Source: JBKECP01 sp047974765 (GTDB taxonomy: Bacteria; Pseudomonadota; Gammaproteobacteria; Pseudomonadales; Halieaceae). From it: a stretch of DNA of 64,000 bases. The notes under the pieces were generated by a model. It worked only from the letters and a program-made list of their open reading frames with translations, was not told the origin of the DNA and did not search any database. The number at the start of each line of letters is the position of its first letter. The first letter of the stretch is position 1. Where the stretch lies: assembly GCA_047974765.1 (NCBI GenBank), contig JBKECP010000019.1, positions 104,981-168,980 on the forward strand. Direction: 5' to 3'. Of this stretch, positions 17,787 through 27,703 are shown one piece after another. The position numbers and the translations under genes were made by a program.

Positions 17787-18773
17787 TCAGGCAATCCCCG
17801 CGTGCAGCAGGCTCATCAGGTGAATGACACCATTGGCACAACCATCCTCATCCAGCACAACCAGAGCGGTAATCTGATTTTCATCCATAATTCGCAGTGC
17901 TTCTGCCGCCAACATGCCGGTGGTCACGGTTTTTGGGTTGCGGGTCATCAGTTCACCGATCGTGGTGGCATTGATATCTGTTTTTTGATCAATGGCGCGA
18001 CGCAGATCACCATCAGTGAATACGCCTTCAAGCCGACCTTGTGGTTTGGCCACAGTCGTCATACCCAGCCCTTTGGCGCTAATTTCCAGCAGTGCCTGGG
18101 CCAGTGGCGTGTCTGCACTGACCCGGGGAATTGCTGTGCCGTCACGCATCAGATCCTGTACCTTGAGCAATAGTTTTTTGCCCAGTGTGCCGCCAGGGTG
18201 GGAAAAGGCAAAATCCTCAGCGGTAAAACCGCGCGCTTCCAGCAGTGCGATAGCCAGCGCATCACCCATAACCAGTGCAGTGGTGGTGCTGGAGGTCGGC
18301 GCCAGATCCAGTGGGCAGGCTTCCGTCGTAACACCGGTATTGAGGTGGGCATCAGATACTGTGGCCAGTGGTGACAGGGGTTTGCCGGTCATGCTGATCA
18401 GGGGTGTGCCAAGGCGCTTGAGCAGTGGCAGCAACGTAACGATTTCCGGTGAGTTGCCACTGTTGGACAGAGCGATTACTGAATCTTTTGGTGTGATCAT
18501 GCCCATGTCACCGTGGCTGGCTTCGCCCGGATGTACAAAGTGGGCTGGTGTGCCGGTACTGGCAAGTGTGGCGGCAATCTTGCGTGCAATATGACCGGAT
18601 TTACCCATGCCGGTAACAATAACCCGCCCCCGGGTGGCCAGCAGCAGTTCGCAGGCCCGATCAAAATGCTCGTCAATACGCCCCTCCAGATCGGCCACGG
18701 CGGCACTTTCCATCTGGATAGTACGGCATGCCGAGTGGCGATAGGCACTCAAAGTTTGGGCGGGTTCAGACAT
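17787..18773 (-). CDS. kdsD: D-arabinose 5-phosphate isomerase
   Basis: KdsD interconverts ribulose-5-phosphate and arabinose-5-phosphate, the first step of Kdo synthesis. The product is 328 residues from ATG 18773, identical in length to E. coli KdsD. A sugar isomerase (SIS) domain (about 40-175, VTGMGKSGHIARKIAATLASTG, ALSNSGNSPEI, the SHPGGTLGKKLL motif) is followed by two CBS domains (about 205-328). A longer frame to 18884 has no similarity. It is the first gene of the kdsD-kdsC-lptC-lptA-lptB operon and diverges from mlaC across about 300 bp. In E. coli the Ca/Na exchanger yrbG lies before it; it is absent here. Confidence 0.96.
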   Translation of the reverse strand: MSEPAQTLSAYRHSACRTIQMESAAVADLEGRIDEHFDRACELLLATRGRVIVTGMGKSGHIARKIAATLASTGTPAHFVHPGEASHGDMGMITPKDSVIALSNSGNSPEIVTLLPLLKRLGTPLISMTGKPLSPLATVSDAHLNTGVTTEACPLDLAPTSSTTTALVMGDALAIALLEARGFTAEDFAFSHPGGTLGKKLLLKVQDLMRDGTAIPRVSADTPLAQALLEISAKGLGMTTVAKPQGRLEGVFTDGDLRRAIDQKTDINATTIGELMTRNPKTVTTGMLAAEALRIMDENQITALVVLDEDGCANGVIHLMSLLHAGIA

Positions 18774-18979
18774 CGGGGCTCTCTGGTGGGTCACTGACGG
18801 CCCAATCATACCGTGCGCAGACTTTGACGAACAGCTTGATACCCAAGATGGTCTGTTATTGTTGGTCGGGACTATGAGCATCATTTCCTGATAAAGTAGC
18901 CACCTTTTGAGGGTGGGGTGAACCCCCGGCCTTGCTGTCGGTCAAAAAAGACAGGCTGATGGTGGTATGCCTTGTACCT

Positions 18980-19001
18980 ACATCAATTTGGTCATTGATG
19001 T
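18980..19001. promoter_or_regulatory. Perfect inverted repeat in the kdsD-mlaC divergent gap
   Basis: ACATCAAT and ATTGATGT with a 6-nt centre form a dyad in the 303-bp gap between the divergent kdsD and mlaC starts, about 75 nt before mlaC. Its size fits a dimeric repressor site. Nearby GGGGTGAACCCC (about 18917-18928) could form a short hairpin. No clear -35/-10 pair could be assigned for either gene. The role of the dyad is inferred only. Confidence 0.4.
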
Positions 19002-19076
19002 CTGTCGGCTTGATAGTCAACGACAACCCGTGTCTGCAATAGCGGATGAAGTTAATGAATGCAGGAGCAAATTAAA

Positions 19077-19769
19077 GTGAGTCGATCAAGTCTGGGTTTT
19101 GTGCAATGGATTGCTTTTATAGGGCTTTTTCTGATCAGTACGCTGACGCTTGCTGAGCAGGACAGCAATAGCAACAGCAACAGCAATAAAAGTGCCCGTG
19201 ATGTTGTAACCCGTACGACCCAATCTGTAATGGAAGTGGTTGCCCGGGTTCGTAACTCGGGGGCTGATACCCGTGAATACTATGCTGAGCTGGAGTCCAT
19301 TCTTGACCCCGTCGTGGATTTTCGTGGCTTTGCCCGCGGCGTAATGGGGCCTTATGCCACCAGTGCGCGTTATCGCTCTCTCGATGAGGCAGGTCGTAAA
19401 CAATTGACGGAACAGCTCGATCGTTTTGCCGATAAAATACGCAACACCATGGTACGCACCTATGGCAAGGGTCTGTTGGCTTTTGGTGGCTCACGGCTGG
19501 AGCTGACGGAGTCCCAGCCTGGGCAGGCCCGTGACAGTCGCCAGGAAACGGTGCAGCAGCTGATATATAACGAAGGTTCAGATCCTTATATCGTCTATTA
19601 CCAGATGGGCAAGAATAAAGACGGCAACTGGAAGCTGCGCAACCTGATTATCGAGGGTGTTAATCTGGGTGAAATTTATCGCAGCCAGTTTGAGAGTTCT
19701 GCCCGCCAGTACAACGGTGATCTTGATAGTGTCATTGATAAATGGTCAGTGATTGAAATCGAAAAATAA
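19077..19769 (+). CDS. mlaC: Phospholipid-shuttling periplasmic protein MlaC (Ttg2D)
   Basis: MlaC carries phospholipid between the outer-membrane MlaA complex and the inner-membrane MlaFEDB transporter, keeping the outer leaflet free of phospholipid. The product is about 230 residues with a signal peptide (LGFVQWIAFIGLFLISTLTLA), a short low-complexity Ser-Asn tract at the mature N-terminus (encoded by four AGCAAY hexamers) and the Ttg2/MlaC domain (DFRGFARGVMGPYA, YGKGLLAFGGSRLEL, WKLRNLIIEGVNLGEIYRSQF). GTG 19077 has AGGAG 9 nt upstream; ATG 19059 is possible and adds six residues. The usual upstream mlaF, mlaE, mlaD and downstream mlaB genes are absent from this locus. Confidence 0.93.
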   Translation: MSRSSLGFVQWIAFIGLFLISTLTLAEQDSNSNSNSNKSARDVVTRTTQSVMEVVARVRNSGADTREYYAELESILDPVVDFRGFARGVMGPYATSARYRSLDEAGRKQLTEQLDRFADKIRNTMVRTYGKGLLAFGGSRLELTESQPGQARDSRQETVQQLIYNEGSDPYIVYYQMGKNKDGNWKLRNLIIEGVNLGEIYRSQFESSARQYNGDLDSVIDKWSVIEIEK

Positions 19770-19893
19770 GTCATAACCGCAATACCCGGTGAGCAATGCC
19801 CACTATCTGTATTTATGGTGGGCACTGCACTAGAATAGCGCGTTTTTTTCCGGGCCTGAACATCAGCGGGCCCGGTCCAGCAGGAGAGAGTCA

Positions 19894-20136
19894 ATGGATG
19901 CAGCCAGTGTACAGGCGCTGCTTGAAGCCCATTTTGAGAACAGCAAAGTGCAGGTGGAAGGCGGTGGCAGCCACTATCTGGTCAGCGTAATCAGTGAGGC
20001 TTTTGCCGGTCAGCCCAAGGTTCGCCGCCAACAGATGGTTATGGCGGGTGTGGCGGCCCAGTTTGCCGATGGCAGTATTCACGCTTTTGACCGTATTGTG
20101 GCGTTAACTCCTGAAGAAGCCGGATCCGAGGGCTAA
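19894..20136 (+). CDS. ibaG: BolA-family protein IbaG
   Basis: IbaG (YrbA) is a small BolA-like cytoplasmic protein that can hold a 2Fe-2S cluster with monothiol glutaredoxin and affects acid tolerance and envelope composition in related bacteria. The product is 80 residues, within the family range of 80-90. It shows the BolA fold pattern: a helix (VQALLEAHF), strands around KVQVEGGGSHYLVSVISEAF, then the conserved RRQQMVMAGVA and DGSIHAFDRIVALTPEE, the last including the conserved histidine. It lies between mlaC and murA, as in E. coli, which supports the assignment. ATG 19894 has GGAGAG upstream. Confidence 0.95.
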   Translation: MDAASVQALLEAHFENSKVQVEGGGSHYLVSVISEAFAGQPKVRRQQMVMAGVAAQFADGSIHAFDRIVALTPEEAGSEG

Positions 20137-20147
20137 GCAAGTGCTGA

Positions 20148-21425
<1,278 letters not shown>

Positions 21426-21465
21426 TATGGATCAGCCGGAAACAGACTGAGAGGCAAAAGACGGC

Positions 21466-22131
21466 ATGAGCGAGCAAAAGCCGCTGACTATGGCGCTGAC
21501 CAAGGGGCGGATACTCAAGGAAACACTGCCCTTGTTGGCGCAGGCGGGTATTGAGCCGATCGAGGATGTTGCGGTCAGCCGCAAACTGATTTTTGCCACT
21601 AATCATCCGCAGGTGCAGCTGGTAATTATCCGGGGCACGGATGTACCCACTTATGTCCGTCACGGTGTGGCTGATCTGGGCGTGGTCGGCAAGGATGTTT
21701 TGCTTGAGCACGGTGCTGAAGGTTTGTATGAGCCGCTGGATTTGAATATTGCCCGCTGTCGCCTGATGACAGCTGCACCTGTTGGCTGGCAGTCCCGTGG
21801 TGCGCGGGTGCGGGTGGCGACCAAGTTTGCCAATATTGCCCGCCAGTATTTTGCGCGTCAGGGTGTGCATGCCGATGTCATTAAGCTCTATGGTGCTATG
21901 GAATTGGCGCCGATGATGGATCTGGCGGATATTATTGTGGATATTGTCGACACAGGTAACACCTTGCGGGCCAACGGTATGACGCCGCTGGCAGAGATTG
22001 CCCCGATCAGTTCCCGCCTGGTTGTCAATAAGGCCGCCATGCGTGCTCGTCATAGTACGGTGGCAGCGGTCATTGAAGATGTCGCTCAGGCTGTCGCCAA
22101 TAAGGAGCTTGCCTGTGCGGCGGCTGTGTAG
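21466..22131 (+). CDS. hisG: ATP phosphoribosyltransferase catalytic subunit, short form
   Basis: HisG condenses ATP and PRPP, the first step of histidine biosynthesis. At 221 residues it is the short form, which lacks the C-terminal regulatory ACT-like domain and depends on a HisZ partner encoded elsewhere. Motifs seen are [17 protein letters not shown] at the N-terminus, [14 protein letters not shown], and the PRPP-binding [18 protein letters not shown]. The last 17 nt overlap hisD, which begins behind a Shine-Dalgarno inside hisG. HisZ is not in the window; its usual place is near hflX and purA. Confidence 0.97.
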   Translation: MSEQKPLTMALTKGRILKETLPLLAQAGIEPIEDVAVSRKLIFATNHPQVQLVIIRGTDVPTYVRHGVADLGVVGKDVLLEHGAEGLYEPLDLNIARCRLMTAAPVGWQSRGARVRVATKFANIARQYFARQGVHADVIKLYGAMELAPMMDLADIIVDIVDTGNTLRANGMTPLAEIAPISSRLVVNKAAMRARHSTVAAVIEDVAQAVANKELACAAAV

Positions 22132-23440
22132 CAGTGACAGTGATTTTCAGCGTGAGTTGACAGCGCTCACGCAGTGGGAGGAGGCACAGGATGCGACAGT
22201 TGCTGAAACTGTAGCAGGTATTCTGGCCGATGTACGTATCCGTGGCGATGCAGCGGTACTGGAGTATACCTGCACCTTTGATCGTCGGCAGGTCAGTAGT
22301 GCTGCTGAGCTGGAAGTAGAAGCGGCGGCATTAAGTGCAGCGGCAGAGCGAATCAGCACCAGCCAACAGCAGGCACTGATGCAGGCCGCAGAGCGCATCC
22401 GCAGTTATCATCAGTATCAATGCCAGCACAGTTGGGATTATATTGATGCACTTGGCAATCGCCTCGGGCAGCAAATCCGCCCTCTCGACAGGGTTGGTAT
22501 TTATGTGCCGGGTGGCAAGGCAAGCTATCCCTCATCGGTGCTGATGAATGCGATACCGGCGAAGGTGGCCGGTGTGAGTGACATTGTGATGGTGGTGCCA
22601 GCGCCCGCTGGCGAACTTAACGATATGGTGCTGGCGGCGGCGAATATCGCTGGTGTTGACCGGGTGTTTACCATCGGTGGTGCACAGGCAGTGGCGGCAC
22701 TGGCCTTTGGCACGCAGACAGTACCTGCTGTGGATAAAATTGTTGGCCCCGGCAATATTTATGTGGCTGCTGCCAAGCGGCAGGTGTTTGGCCGGGTAGG
22801 TATTGATATGATTGCCGGCCCTTCGGAAATTCTGATTATCTGTGATGGCTCAACCAATCCCGACTGGGTGGCAATGGATTTGTTCTCACAGGCTGAGCAC
22901 GATGAAAACGCACAGTCGATTCTGCTGTGCCCCGATGCGGCTTATCTGTCGGCAGTTGAAGCCAGTATTGAGCGCCTGCTGCCAGCCATGGAACGGGCTG
23001 ATATTATTCGCGCCTCTCTGGACGGACGCGGGGCTATGATTCTAACCCGGGATCTTGAGGACGCTGTGGCAGTGTCCAATCAGCTGGCACCGGAGCACCT
23101 GGAGTTATCTGTTCGTGAACCAGAGTTGTTGCTGGCTGCTATTCATCATGCCGGAGCTATTTTTATGGGATCGCACACCACCGAGGCGCTTGGTGATTAT
23201 TGTGCTGGCCCCAATCATGTACTGCCAACGGCACGCACAGCCCGCTTTTCGTCACCACTGGGAGTTTATGATTTCCAGAAGCGCAGTTCGCTGATCCAGT
23301 GCAGCGTTGAAGGCGTGCAGCACCTGGGGCAGATAGCTTCGGTGCTGGCCAGGGGTGAACAACTGACAGCTCACGCCCGTAGCGCCGAGCTGCGACTCGA
23401 TAGCACGTATTTACCTGAAGCCGGGCTGCCCCCGGGCTGA
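22115..23440 (+). CDS. hisD: Histidinol dehydrogenase
   Basis: HisD is a zinc enzyme that oxidises L-histidinol twice with NAD+ to histidine, the last two steps of the pathway. The product is 441 residues, close to the family's 430-440. GTG 22115 is chosen because AAGGAG (22102-22107) lies 7 nt before it; the frame continues upstream but inside hisG. Seen are [54 protein letters not shown] (zinc and catalytic region), APEHLEL and [15 protein letters not shown]. In pseudomonads hisC follows; here a convergent DegS/AlgW gene follows instead, 47 nt away. Confidence 0.97.
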   Translation: MRRLCSSDSDFQRELTALTQWEEAQDATVAETVAGILADVRIRGDAAVLEYTCTFDRRQVSSAAELEVEAAALSAAAERISTSQQQALMQAAERIRSYHQYQCQHSWDYIDALGNRLGQQIRPLDRVGIYVPGGKASYPSSVLMNAIPAKVAGVSDIVMVVPAPAGELNDMVLAAANIAGVDRVFTIGGAQAVAALAFGTQTVPAVDKIVGPGNIYVAAAKRQVFGRVGIDMIAGPSEILIICDGSTNPDWVAMDLFSQAEHDENAQSILLCPDAAYLSAVEASIERLLPAMERADIIRASLDGRGAMILTRDLEDAVAVSNQLAPEHLELSVREPELLLAAIHHAGAIFMGSHTTEALGDYCAGPNHVLPTARTARFSSPLGVYDFQKRSSLIQCSVEGVQHLGQIASVLARGEQLTAHARSAELRLDSTYLPEAGLPPG

Positions 23441-23487
23441 AAGCTGAGGCAGGCTGGTTGCGGCGCAGGCTGTGCCGAGACAGGTAC

Positions 23488-24624
23488 TCAATCCGGGTTG
23501 TTGGCAGGGGTGGTTGATGCAGGCCTTAGAACGCCGACAATAGCGTGTAAATCCAGGCTCTGCTGATCCCGTTTGACGGTAATATCCAGGTTATCCCCCG
23601 GTCGTAGCATGGCGATCTGATGCATGGTCTGGCGGCCATCCTGAATGGGTTCACCTTCAATATGAGTGATAGTGTCGCCAGCCTGAATACCGGCCTTTTG
23701 AGCCGGACCGTTTTCTGATATTGCTGTTACCAGCAGTGCCTGTCCGCCGGGTTTGCCGTTGCTGAAACGCTGGGCAGGCTCCACGCTCACACCCAGCCAG
23801 CCGCGAATGACCTCTCCGTATTCGATCAGATCCTGCATGACAAATACCGCCATATTAACTGGCGTAGCAAGGCTGATACCAATGCCGGTAGGTGAGTTGG
23901 TATGGCCCTGCTCACCGGCGGTGTAAATCAGGGTATTGATACCCACCAGCCGACCCTGAGTGTCTACCAGTGCACCGCCGGAGTTGCCCAGGTGAATAAT
24001 GGCGTCAGTCTGGATATAGTCCTCATAAGTGCTGCGTTGCAGGCCGTAGCGACCCAGTGCTGAAACAATGCCCTGAGTGACCGAGTTGCCAAAGCCCAGA
24101 GGATTACCAATAGCTAGTACAACATCACCAACCCGGGTTTGCTCGGAATTGCCCAGCTCCACGGGTTGCAGATTGGGCAAATCAATCTTCAGTACTGCCA
24201 GATCAGTGGCGGGGTCGCTGCCAACGACGGTTGCTTTGGCCAGGCGACCATCGTGTAGCAGCACCTGAATGGCATCCACTTCATTAATTACGTGATTATT
24301 GGTAATGATATGCCCGTCTTTAGACATAATTACCCCTGAACCCAGGGATTGCTCAATACGCTGGCGTCGCTCACGGGAGGGCAGTACCTGGCGGGAGAAC
24401 ATGGATTCCAGCACCGAACGGCGTTGTTCCGGTACCAGTCTGGCAGTGTAGATATTGACCACGGCCGGGCTGGCTTTGCGCACGGCCAGCTCGTAACTGA
24501 GTGCATCACGGGTGCGTGGTGCACTGGCATCTGTTTGCGGCAGCACATAGTGATCAAGAATCAGCAGAGCGGCAAACAGGCCGGCAATTGCAGGCCAGGT
24601 AATAAATTTTACGATTTCTTTCAT
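23488..24624 (-). CDS. algW: DegS/AlgW-type site-1 envelope stress protease
   Basis: DegS/AlgW is an inner-membrane-anchored trimeric serine protease that senses misfolded outer-membrane proteins through its PDZ domain and cuts the anti-sigma factor RseA/MucA. The product is 378 residues from ATG 24624: one membrane anchor (about 8-27), a trypsin-like domain with catalytic H111 (TNNHVINE), D141 (DLAVLKI) and S215 (GNSGGALV), and one PDZ domain (about 275-365). A single PDZ domain separates it from DegP and DegQ. The residues before the serine read TDAIIHLGNSGG where relatives have TDAxINxGNSGG. Its place after hisD matches Pseudomonas algW. Confidence 0.94.
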   Translation of the reverse strand: MKEIVKFITWPAIAGLFAALLILDHYVLPQTDASAPRTRDALSYELAVRKASPAVVNIYTARLVPEQRRSVLESMFSRQVLPSRERRQRIEQSLGSGVIMSKDGHIITNNHVINEVDAIQVLLHDGRLAKATVVGSDPATDLAVLKIDLPNLQPVELGNSEQTRVGDVVLAIGNPLGFGNSVTQGIVSALGRYGLQRSTYEDYIQTDAIIHLGNSGGALVDTQGRLVGINTLIYTAGEQGHTNSPTGIGISLATPVNMAVFVMQDLIEYGEVIRGWLGVSVEPAQRFSNGKPGGQALLVTAISENGPAQKAGIQAGDTITHIEGEPIQDGRQTMHQIAMLRPGDNLDITVKRDQQSLDLHAIVGVLRPASTTPANNPD

Positions 24625-24763
24625 GGGTTGCTGTGTGTGGTTGCCCGTTGCATTGTATATGATGGCTGACTCCGGTGTCCCGCTCCATTGAGGGGATTCG
24701 GGTATCAAATAAGCACAAGGCCTATCTGTCTGGCTGGCACATTATTGGTGAAGGAAAGCAAAA

Positions 24764-25525
24764 ATGCCTGTCTGTTTGCGAGAGCTGATTAAAGAGGCTG
24801 ACCGCCTGCTACAGCCCGGTTTGTTTCGTGACTATTGTCCGAATGGTTTACAAGTGGAAGGGCGCCCCCGGGTTCAGCGCCTGCTCAGCGGAGTGACGGC
24901 CTGCCAGCTTCTGCTCGATGAGGCCGTGCGCCGGGATGCGGATGCAATACTGGTACACCACGGTTATTTCTGGAAAGGGGAGGATGTTGCTGTCACTGGT
25001 ATGAAGCGTCGCCGCCTGGCAACGCTGCTGGCTAATGATATCAGTTTGCTGGCCTATCACCTGCCGCTGGATGCCCACCCCAGGCTCGGTAACAATGCTC
25101 GCCTGGGAGCGTTGTTGGGGCTGCCTGAGGGCGAGTTATTGTTCCCGGGGCGAGCGGATAATGTGGGTAATGTTGTCAATCTGGAGATGCCGCTGACGGC
25201 GGTCCAGATGCAGGCGCGTATCGAGACGCTAACCGGGCGACAGTCGCTGTTGATCGGTCAGGCGCAACAGGTGTTGCATCGTGTTGCCTGGTGTACCGGT
25301 GGTGCTCAGGGTTATATCGATGCTGCCCTGGCTGCGGGGGCTGATCTCTTTATCAGTGGTGAGGCTTCTGAGCAGACAGTGCACACGGCGCGGGAAGAGG
25401 GTATTGCCTTTATTGCCGCTGGCCACCATGCCACCGAGCGCTACGGAGTGCAGGCGCTCGGGGAGTATCTGGCGGACCACTTTGGGCTCACACATCAGTT
25501 TATTGATGTTGATAACCCGGTGTAG
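24764..25525 (+). CDS. NIF3/YbgI-family metal-binding protein
   Basis: A Nif3-like dinuclear metal protein (YbgI/DUF34 family) of 253 residues (E. coli YbgI 247). Family residues include the N-terminal DYCPNGLQVEG, ILVHHGYFWKG with the metal-binding histidines, AYHLPLDAHPRLGNNARL, and the C-terminal HHATERYGVQALGEYLADHFG. The fold is a toroidal hexamer; a GTP cyclohydrolase-like or NAD-related hydrolase activity has been proposed for relatives but the function is not settled. It is transcribed away from algW, the same neighbourhood as in Pseudomonas. It ends convergently with zapG across an 82-bp gap. Confidence 0.9.
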   Translation: MPVCLRELIKEADRLLQPGLFRDYCPNGLQVEGRPRVQRLLSGVTACQLLLDEAVRRDADAILVHHGYFWKGEDVAVTGMKRRRLATLLANDISLLAYHLPLDAHPRLGNNARLGALLGLPEGELLFPGRADNVGNVVNLEMPLTAVQMQARIETLTGRQSLLIGQAQQVLHRVAWCTGGAQGYIDAALAAGADLFISGEASEQTVHTAREEGIAFIAAGHHATERYGVQALGEYLADHFGLTHQFIDVDNPV

Positions 25526-25585
25526 ACCTCTCAGTCTTCAGGCGCAACCCGGCAGGCAAGTCATATTGAGAGTTGAGAGCCGGGT

Positions 25586-25597
25586 GTTATATATAAC
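25586..25597. repeat. Palindrome in a convergent intergenic gap
   Basis: GTTATATATAAC, a perfect 12-bp palindrome, lies between the convergent NIF3 and zapG stops. A longer inverted repeat, ACCCGGC (25547-25553) and GCCGGGT (25579-25585), lies immediately before it. Together they could act as a bidirectional transcription block, but there is no T-run. Confidence 0.35.
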
Positions 25598-25607
25598 CAG
25601 CCTGGAA

Positions 25608-26183
25608 TTACTTCTGCTGTTGCTCAGTATCCACCGGTTCTGATGATACACCGCTGGCCTCTTCTGGTTCTGGCTGCGGGTTCTGCCGGTCCAGCTCATC
25701 CCGGGCCACTTCCTGGCTTGCTTCCTGTGCTGCACTGGCGTCGCTGACAGGCTGTCGGTCGAGGCCAAACTCTTCATTGAGCATGCCTTTTTCTTCAGGT
25801 GAAGACTTGGGGGCGTAATCCAGTGGCTGGCTGATGCTGGCCAGATGAGGGGGGATTTCGGCGTCATCACCCACGCCGCGGATTTCATCCAGTAATACAG
25901 GACCCTGACCCTGGCAGAGTGTGGCTGCGCCGGTGGCCAGATGGGCGTGAACATCGCGGTAGCTGTCGGTCAGGTTATTCAGCAGCTTGGCGGTTTTGGT
26001 GAAATGCTCGACCACCTCGTCTTCGTAGGCGCGCTTGTCCTGTAGAACCTGGTCCAGCTTGCGCTCGGCCTCGCGGTATTTGGTGTTGGCTTCCGACGAG
26101 CGGCGGCCGATCAGCAGGCCGATAAACAAACCTGCAATGAGGACGACGACGGCTGAAATAAGTAGAACGGTCAGGCTGTACAC
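25608..26183 (-). CDS. zapG: Z-ring/envelope protein ZapG (YhcB, DUF1043)
   Basis: ZapG (YhcB) is a small bitopic inner-membrane protein that interacts with division and cell wall synthesis proteins and affects envelope biogenesis. The product is 191 residues from GTG 26183, chosen because AAAGGAG lies 8 nt upstream on the minus strand. It has one N-terminal membrane helix (about 3-24, ending in GLLIGRR), a charged coiled coil (about 25-75, TKYREAERKLDQVLQDKRAYEDEVVEHFTKT), the family block AHLATGAATLC, and an acidic, Gln/Pro-rich tail that is longer than in E. coli (132 residues). It lies next to zapE, divergent, as in many Gammaproteobacteria. Confidence 0.88.
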   Translation of the reverse strand: MYSLTVLLISAVVVLIAGLFIGLLIGRRSSEANTKYREAERKLDQVLQDKRAYEDEVVEHFTKTAKLLNNLTDSYRDVHAHLATGAATLCQGQGPVLLDEIRGVGDDAEIPPHLASISQPLDYAPKSSPEEKGMLNEEFGLDRQPVSDASAAQEASQEVARDELDRQNPQPEPEEASGVSSEPVDTEQQQK

Positions 26184-26344
26184 AGCAGATGCTCCTTTGC
26201 GGCTGCATGTTCGGGGGGGCAGTATACCCGAATCAGGACTGGACTGAACTACTCCCTTGGTCGAGTTAAAGGTCGGGTTGACTATCAAAAAGGTGTAGTC
26301 AGGTAATACACGGGTAATTGCCTTGTTTGCAGGGGCTGGGTAAA

Positions 26345-27514
26345 GTGGCCGCTTTTACCCGCCGACCCCGGCACCTGCGAGCCAGTATATTGAGTTCAGC
26401 AACAAGTACACCCTTAAATACACCCCTGCAACGCTATCAGGCTGATCTTCAGCGCGAGGGCTTTGTCCGTGATGCAGCGCAGGAGAATGCCGTTCACAAA
26501 TTACAGGATTTGTATGAGCGTTTGCTCATGCGACGGGCGCAGCATGCTGGCATGTTGCGCCAGTTCTGGCGGCAGCTGCGATCACAGCCGGTGCCGCCAG
26601 AGGTGGGGCTGTATTTTTGGGGTGGGGTGGGCCGGGGCAAAACCTATCTTGTTGATACCTTTTACGATTGCCTGCCATTCGACGATAAGATGCGGATACA
26701 TTTTCACCGTTTTATGCAGCGGGTTCACGCTGAGCTGAAACAGCTTGAAGGTGAGAAAAATCCACTGGAACTGGTGGCTGAGCGCCTAAGGGCTGAGGTC
26801 AGTGTAATTTGTTTTGATGAGTTTTTTGTCACTGATATTGCCGATGCAATGATACTTGGTGGCTTAATGGAGGCCTTGTTTGCGCGCGGTGTTTCGCTGG
26901 TGGCAACGTCTAATATCGTACCCTCAAAACTCTATGAAAATGGCTTGCAGCGCCAGCGGTTTTTGCCCGCAATTGCCCTGCTTGAGCGTTACACCGAGGT
27001 GGTCAATGTCGATGCGGGTGTGGATTACCGCCTGCGCACCCTGCAGCAGGCCGAACTCTATCATTATCCTCTTGATGAAGCTGCTAACGAGAGCCTGCGC
27101 AGCAGCTTTGAACAGCTGGTTACTGAACCTGGAAAACACTGGGAACGTATTGAGATCAACGGGCGCTATATTACCTGCCGCTGTCTGGCCAATGCAGTGG
27201 CCTGGTTTGACTTCGCCGAGCTTTGCGATGGGCCGCGTTCCCAAAATGATTACATCGAGCTGGCGCGGGAGTTTCATACTGTGTTGTTGTCAGGTGTGCC
27301 GGTTCTGGGGGTAGCCAACGACGATGCCGCCCGCCGGTTTGTTAATCTGATTGATGAATTTTATGACCGCGGCGTCAAGCTGGTTATAGCTGCAGAGCGA
27401 CCTCTGCTGGAGCTTTATCAGGGGGGGCGCCTGGAATTTGAGTTTCAGCGCACCGTATCACGTTTGCAGGAAATGCAGTCGCTGGACTATCTGACGCAGG
27501 AGCACAGGCCGTAG
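26345..27514 (+). CDS. zapE: Cell division ATPase ZapE (AFG1 family)
   Basis: ZapE is an AFG1-like ATPase that associates with the Z ring late in division and under stress. The product is about 389 residues (E. coli 375). After TPLQRYQADL come Walker A WGGVGRGKTYLVD, a Walker B-type VICFDEFFVTDIADAMIL, the sensor-like VATSNIVPSKLY and FYDRGVKLVIAAE blocks. The start is unsure: GTG 26345 has a GGGG-rich site upstream, TTG 26390 sits closest to the conserved domain, and TTG 26318 is the longest option. Conservation begins near 26400 in every case. It diverges from zapG and precedes rplM by about 190 bp. Confidence 0.92.
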   Translation: MAAFTRRPRHLRASILSSATSTPLNTPLQRYQADLQREGFVRDAAQENAVHKLQDLYERLLMRRAQHAGMLRQFWRQLRSQPVPPEVGLYFWGGVGRGKTYLVDTFYDCLPFDDKMRIHFHRFMQRVHAELKQLEGEKNPLELVAERLRAEVSVICFDEFFVTDIADAMILGGLMEALFARGVSLVATSNIVPSKLYENGLQRQRFLPAIALLERYTEVVNVDAGVDYRLRTLQQAELYHYPLDEAANESLRSSFEQLVTEPGKHWERIEINGRYITCRCLANAVAWFDFAELCDGPRSQNDYIELAREFHTVLLSGVPVLGVANDDAARRFVNLIDEFYDRGVKLVIAAERPLLELYQGGRLEFEFQRTVSRLQEMQSLDYLTQEHRP

Positions 27515-27633
27515 CCGGGTGTCTTGTCGGTGCTGGCTATATATTTGGCCGACTGGCGGTGTCCAATATAAAGGTGTCCGGCATGAAAAGTGGGAAAAGT
27601 GTCGGCGTGGCCAATTTTCTTTTGGTTGCTCGC

Positions 27634-27662
27634 TTGAAATGCCCCAATGGTTTAAGTAGTAT
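27634..27662 (+). promoter_or_regulatory. Sigma-70 promoter of rplM-rpsI
   Basis: TTGAAA (27634-27639) and TAGTAT (27657-27662) are separated by exactly 17 bp. A start near 27669 would give a leader of about 35 nt before the rplM ATG at 27704, with GAGG at 27691-27694 as ribosome site. The rest of the 189-bp zapE-rplM gap shows no coding sequence. Confidence 0.7.
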
Positions 27663-27703
27663 TCGCGCTCTTGAAATTGGAGTCCTCCAAGAGGCAGTCA
27701 TTG

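Noticed and set aside
24725..24745. Sigma-54-like TGGCAC...TTGGT before the NIF3 gene
   Set aside because: The distance between the GG and the second element is 11 instead of 12 and the -12 GC is missing, so it does not meet the sigma-54 consensus.
26318..26344. TTG 26318 as zapE start
   Set aside because: The added residues have no similarity and the ribosome site is poor; GTG 26345 or TTG 26390 is closer to the conserved domain. The choice stays uncertain.
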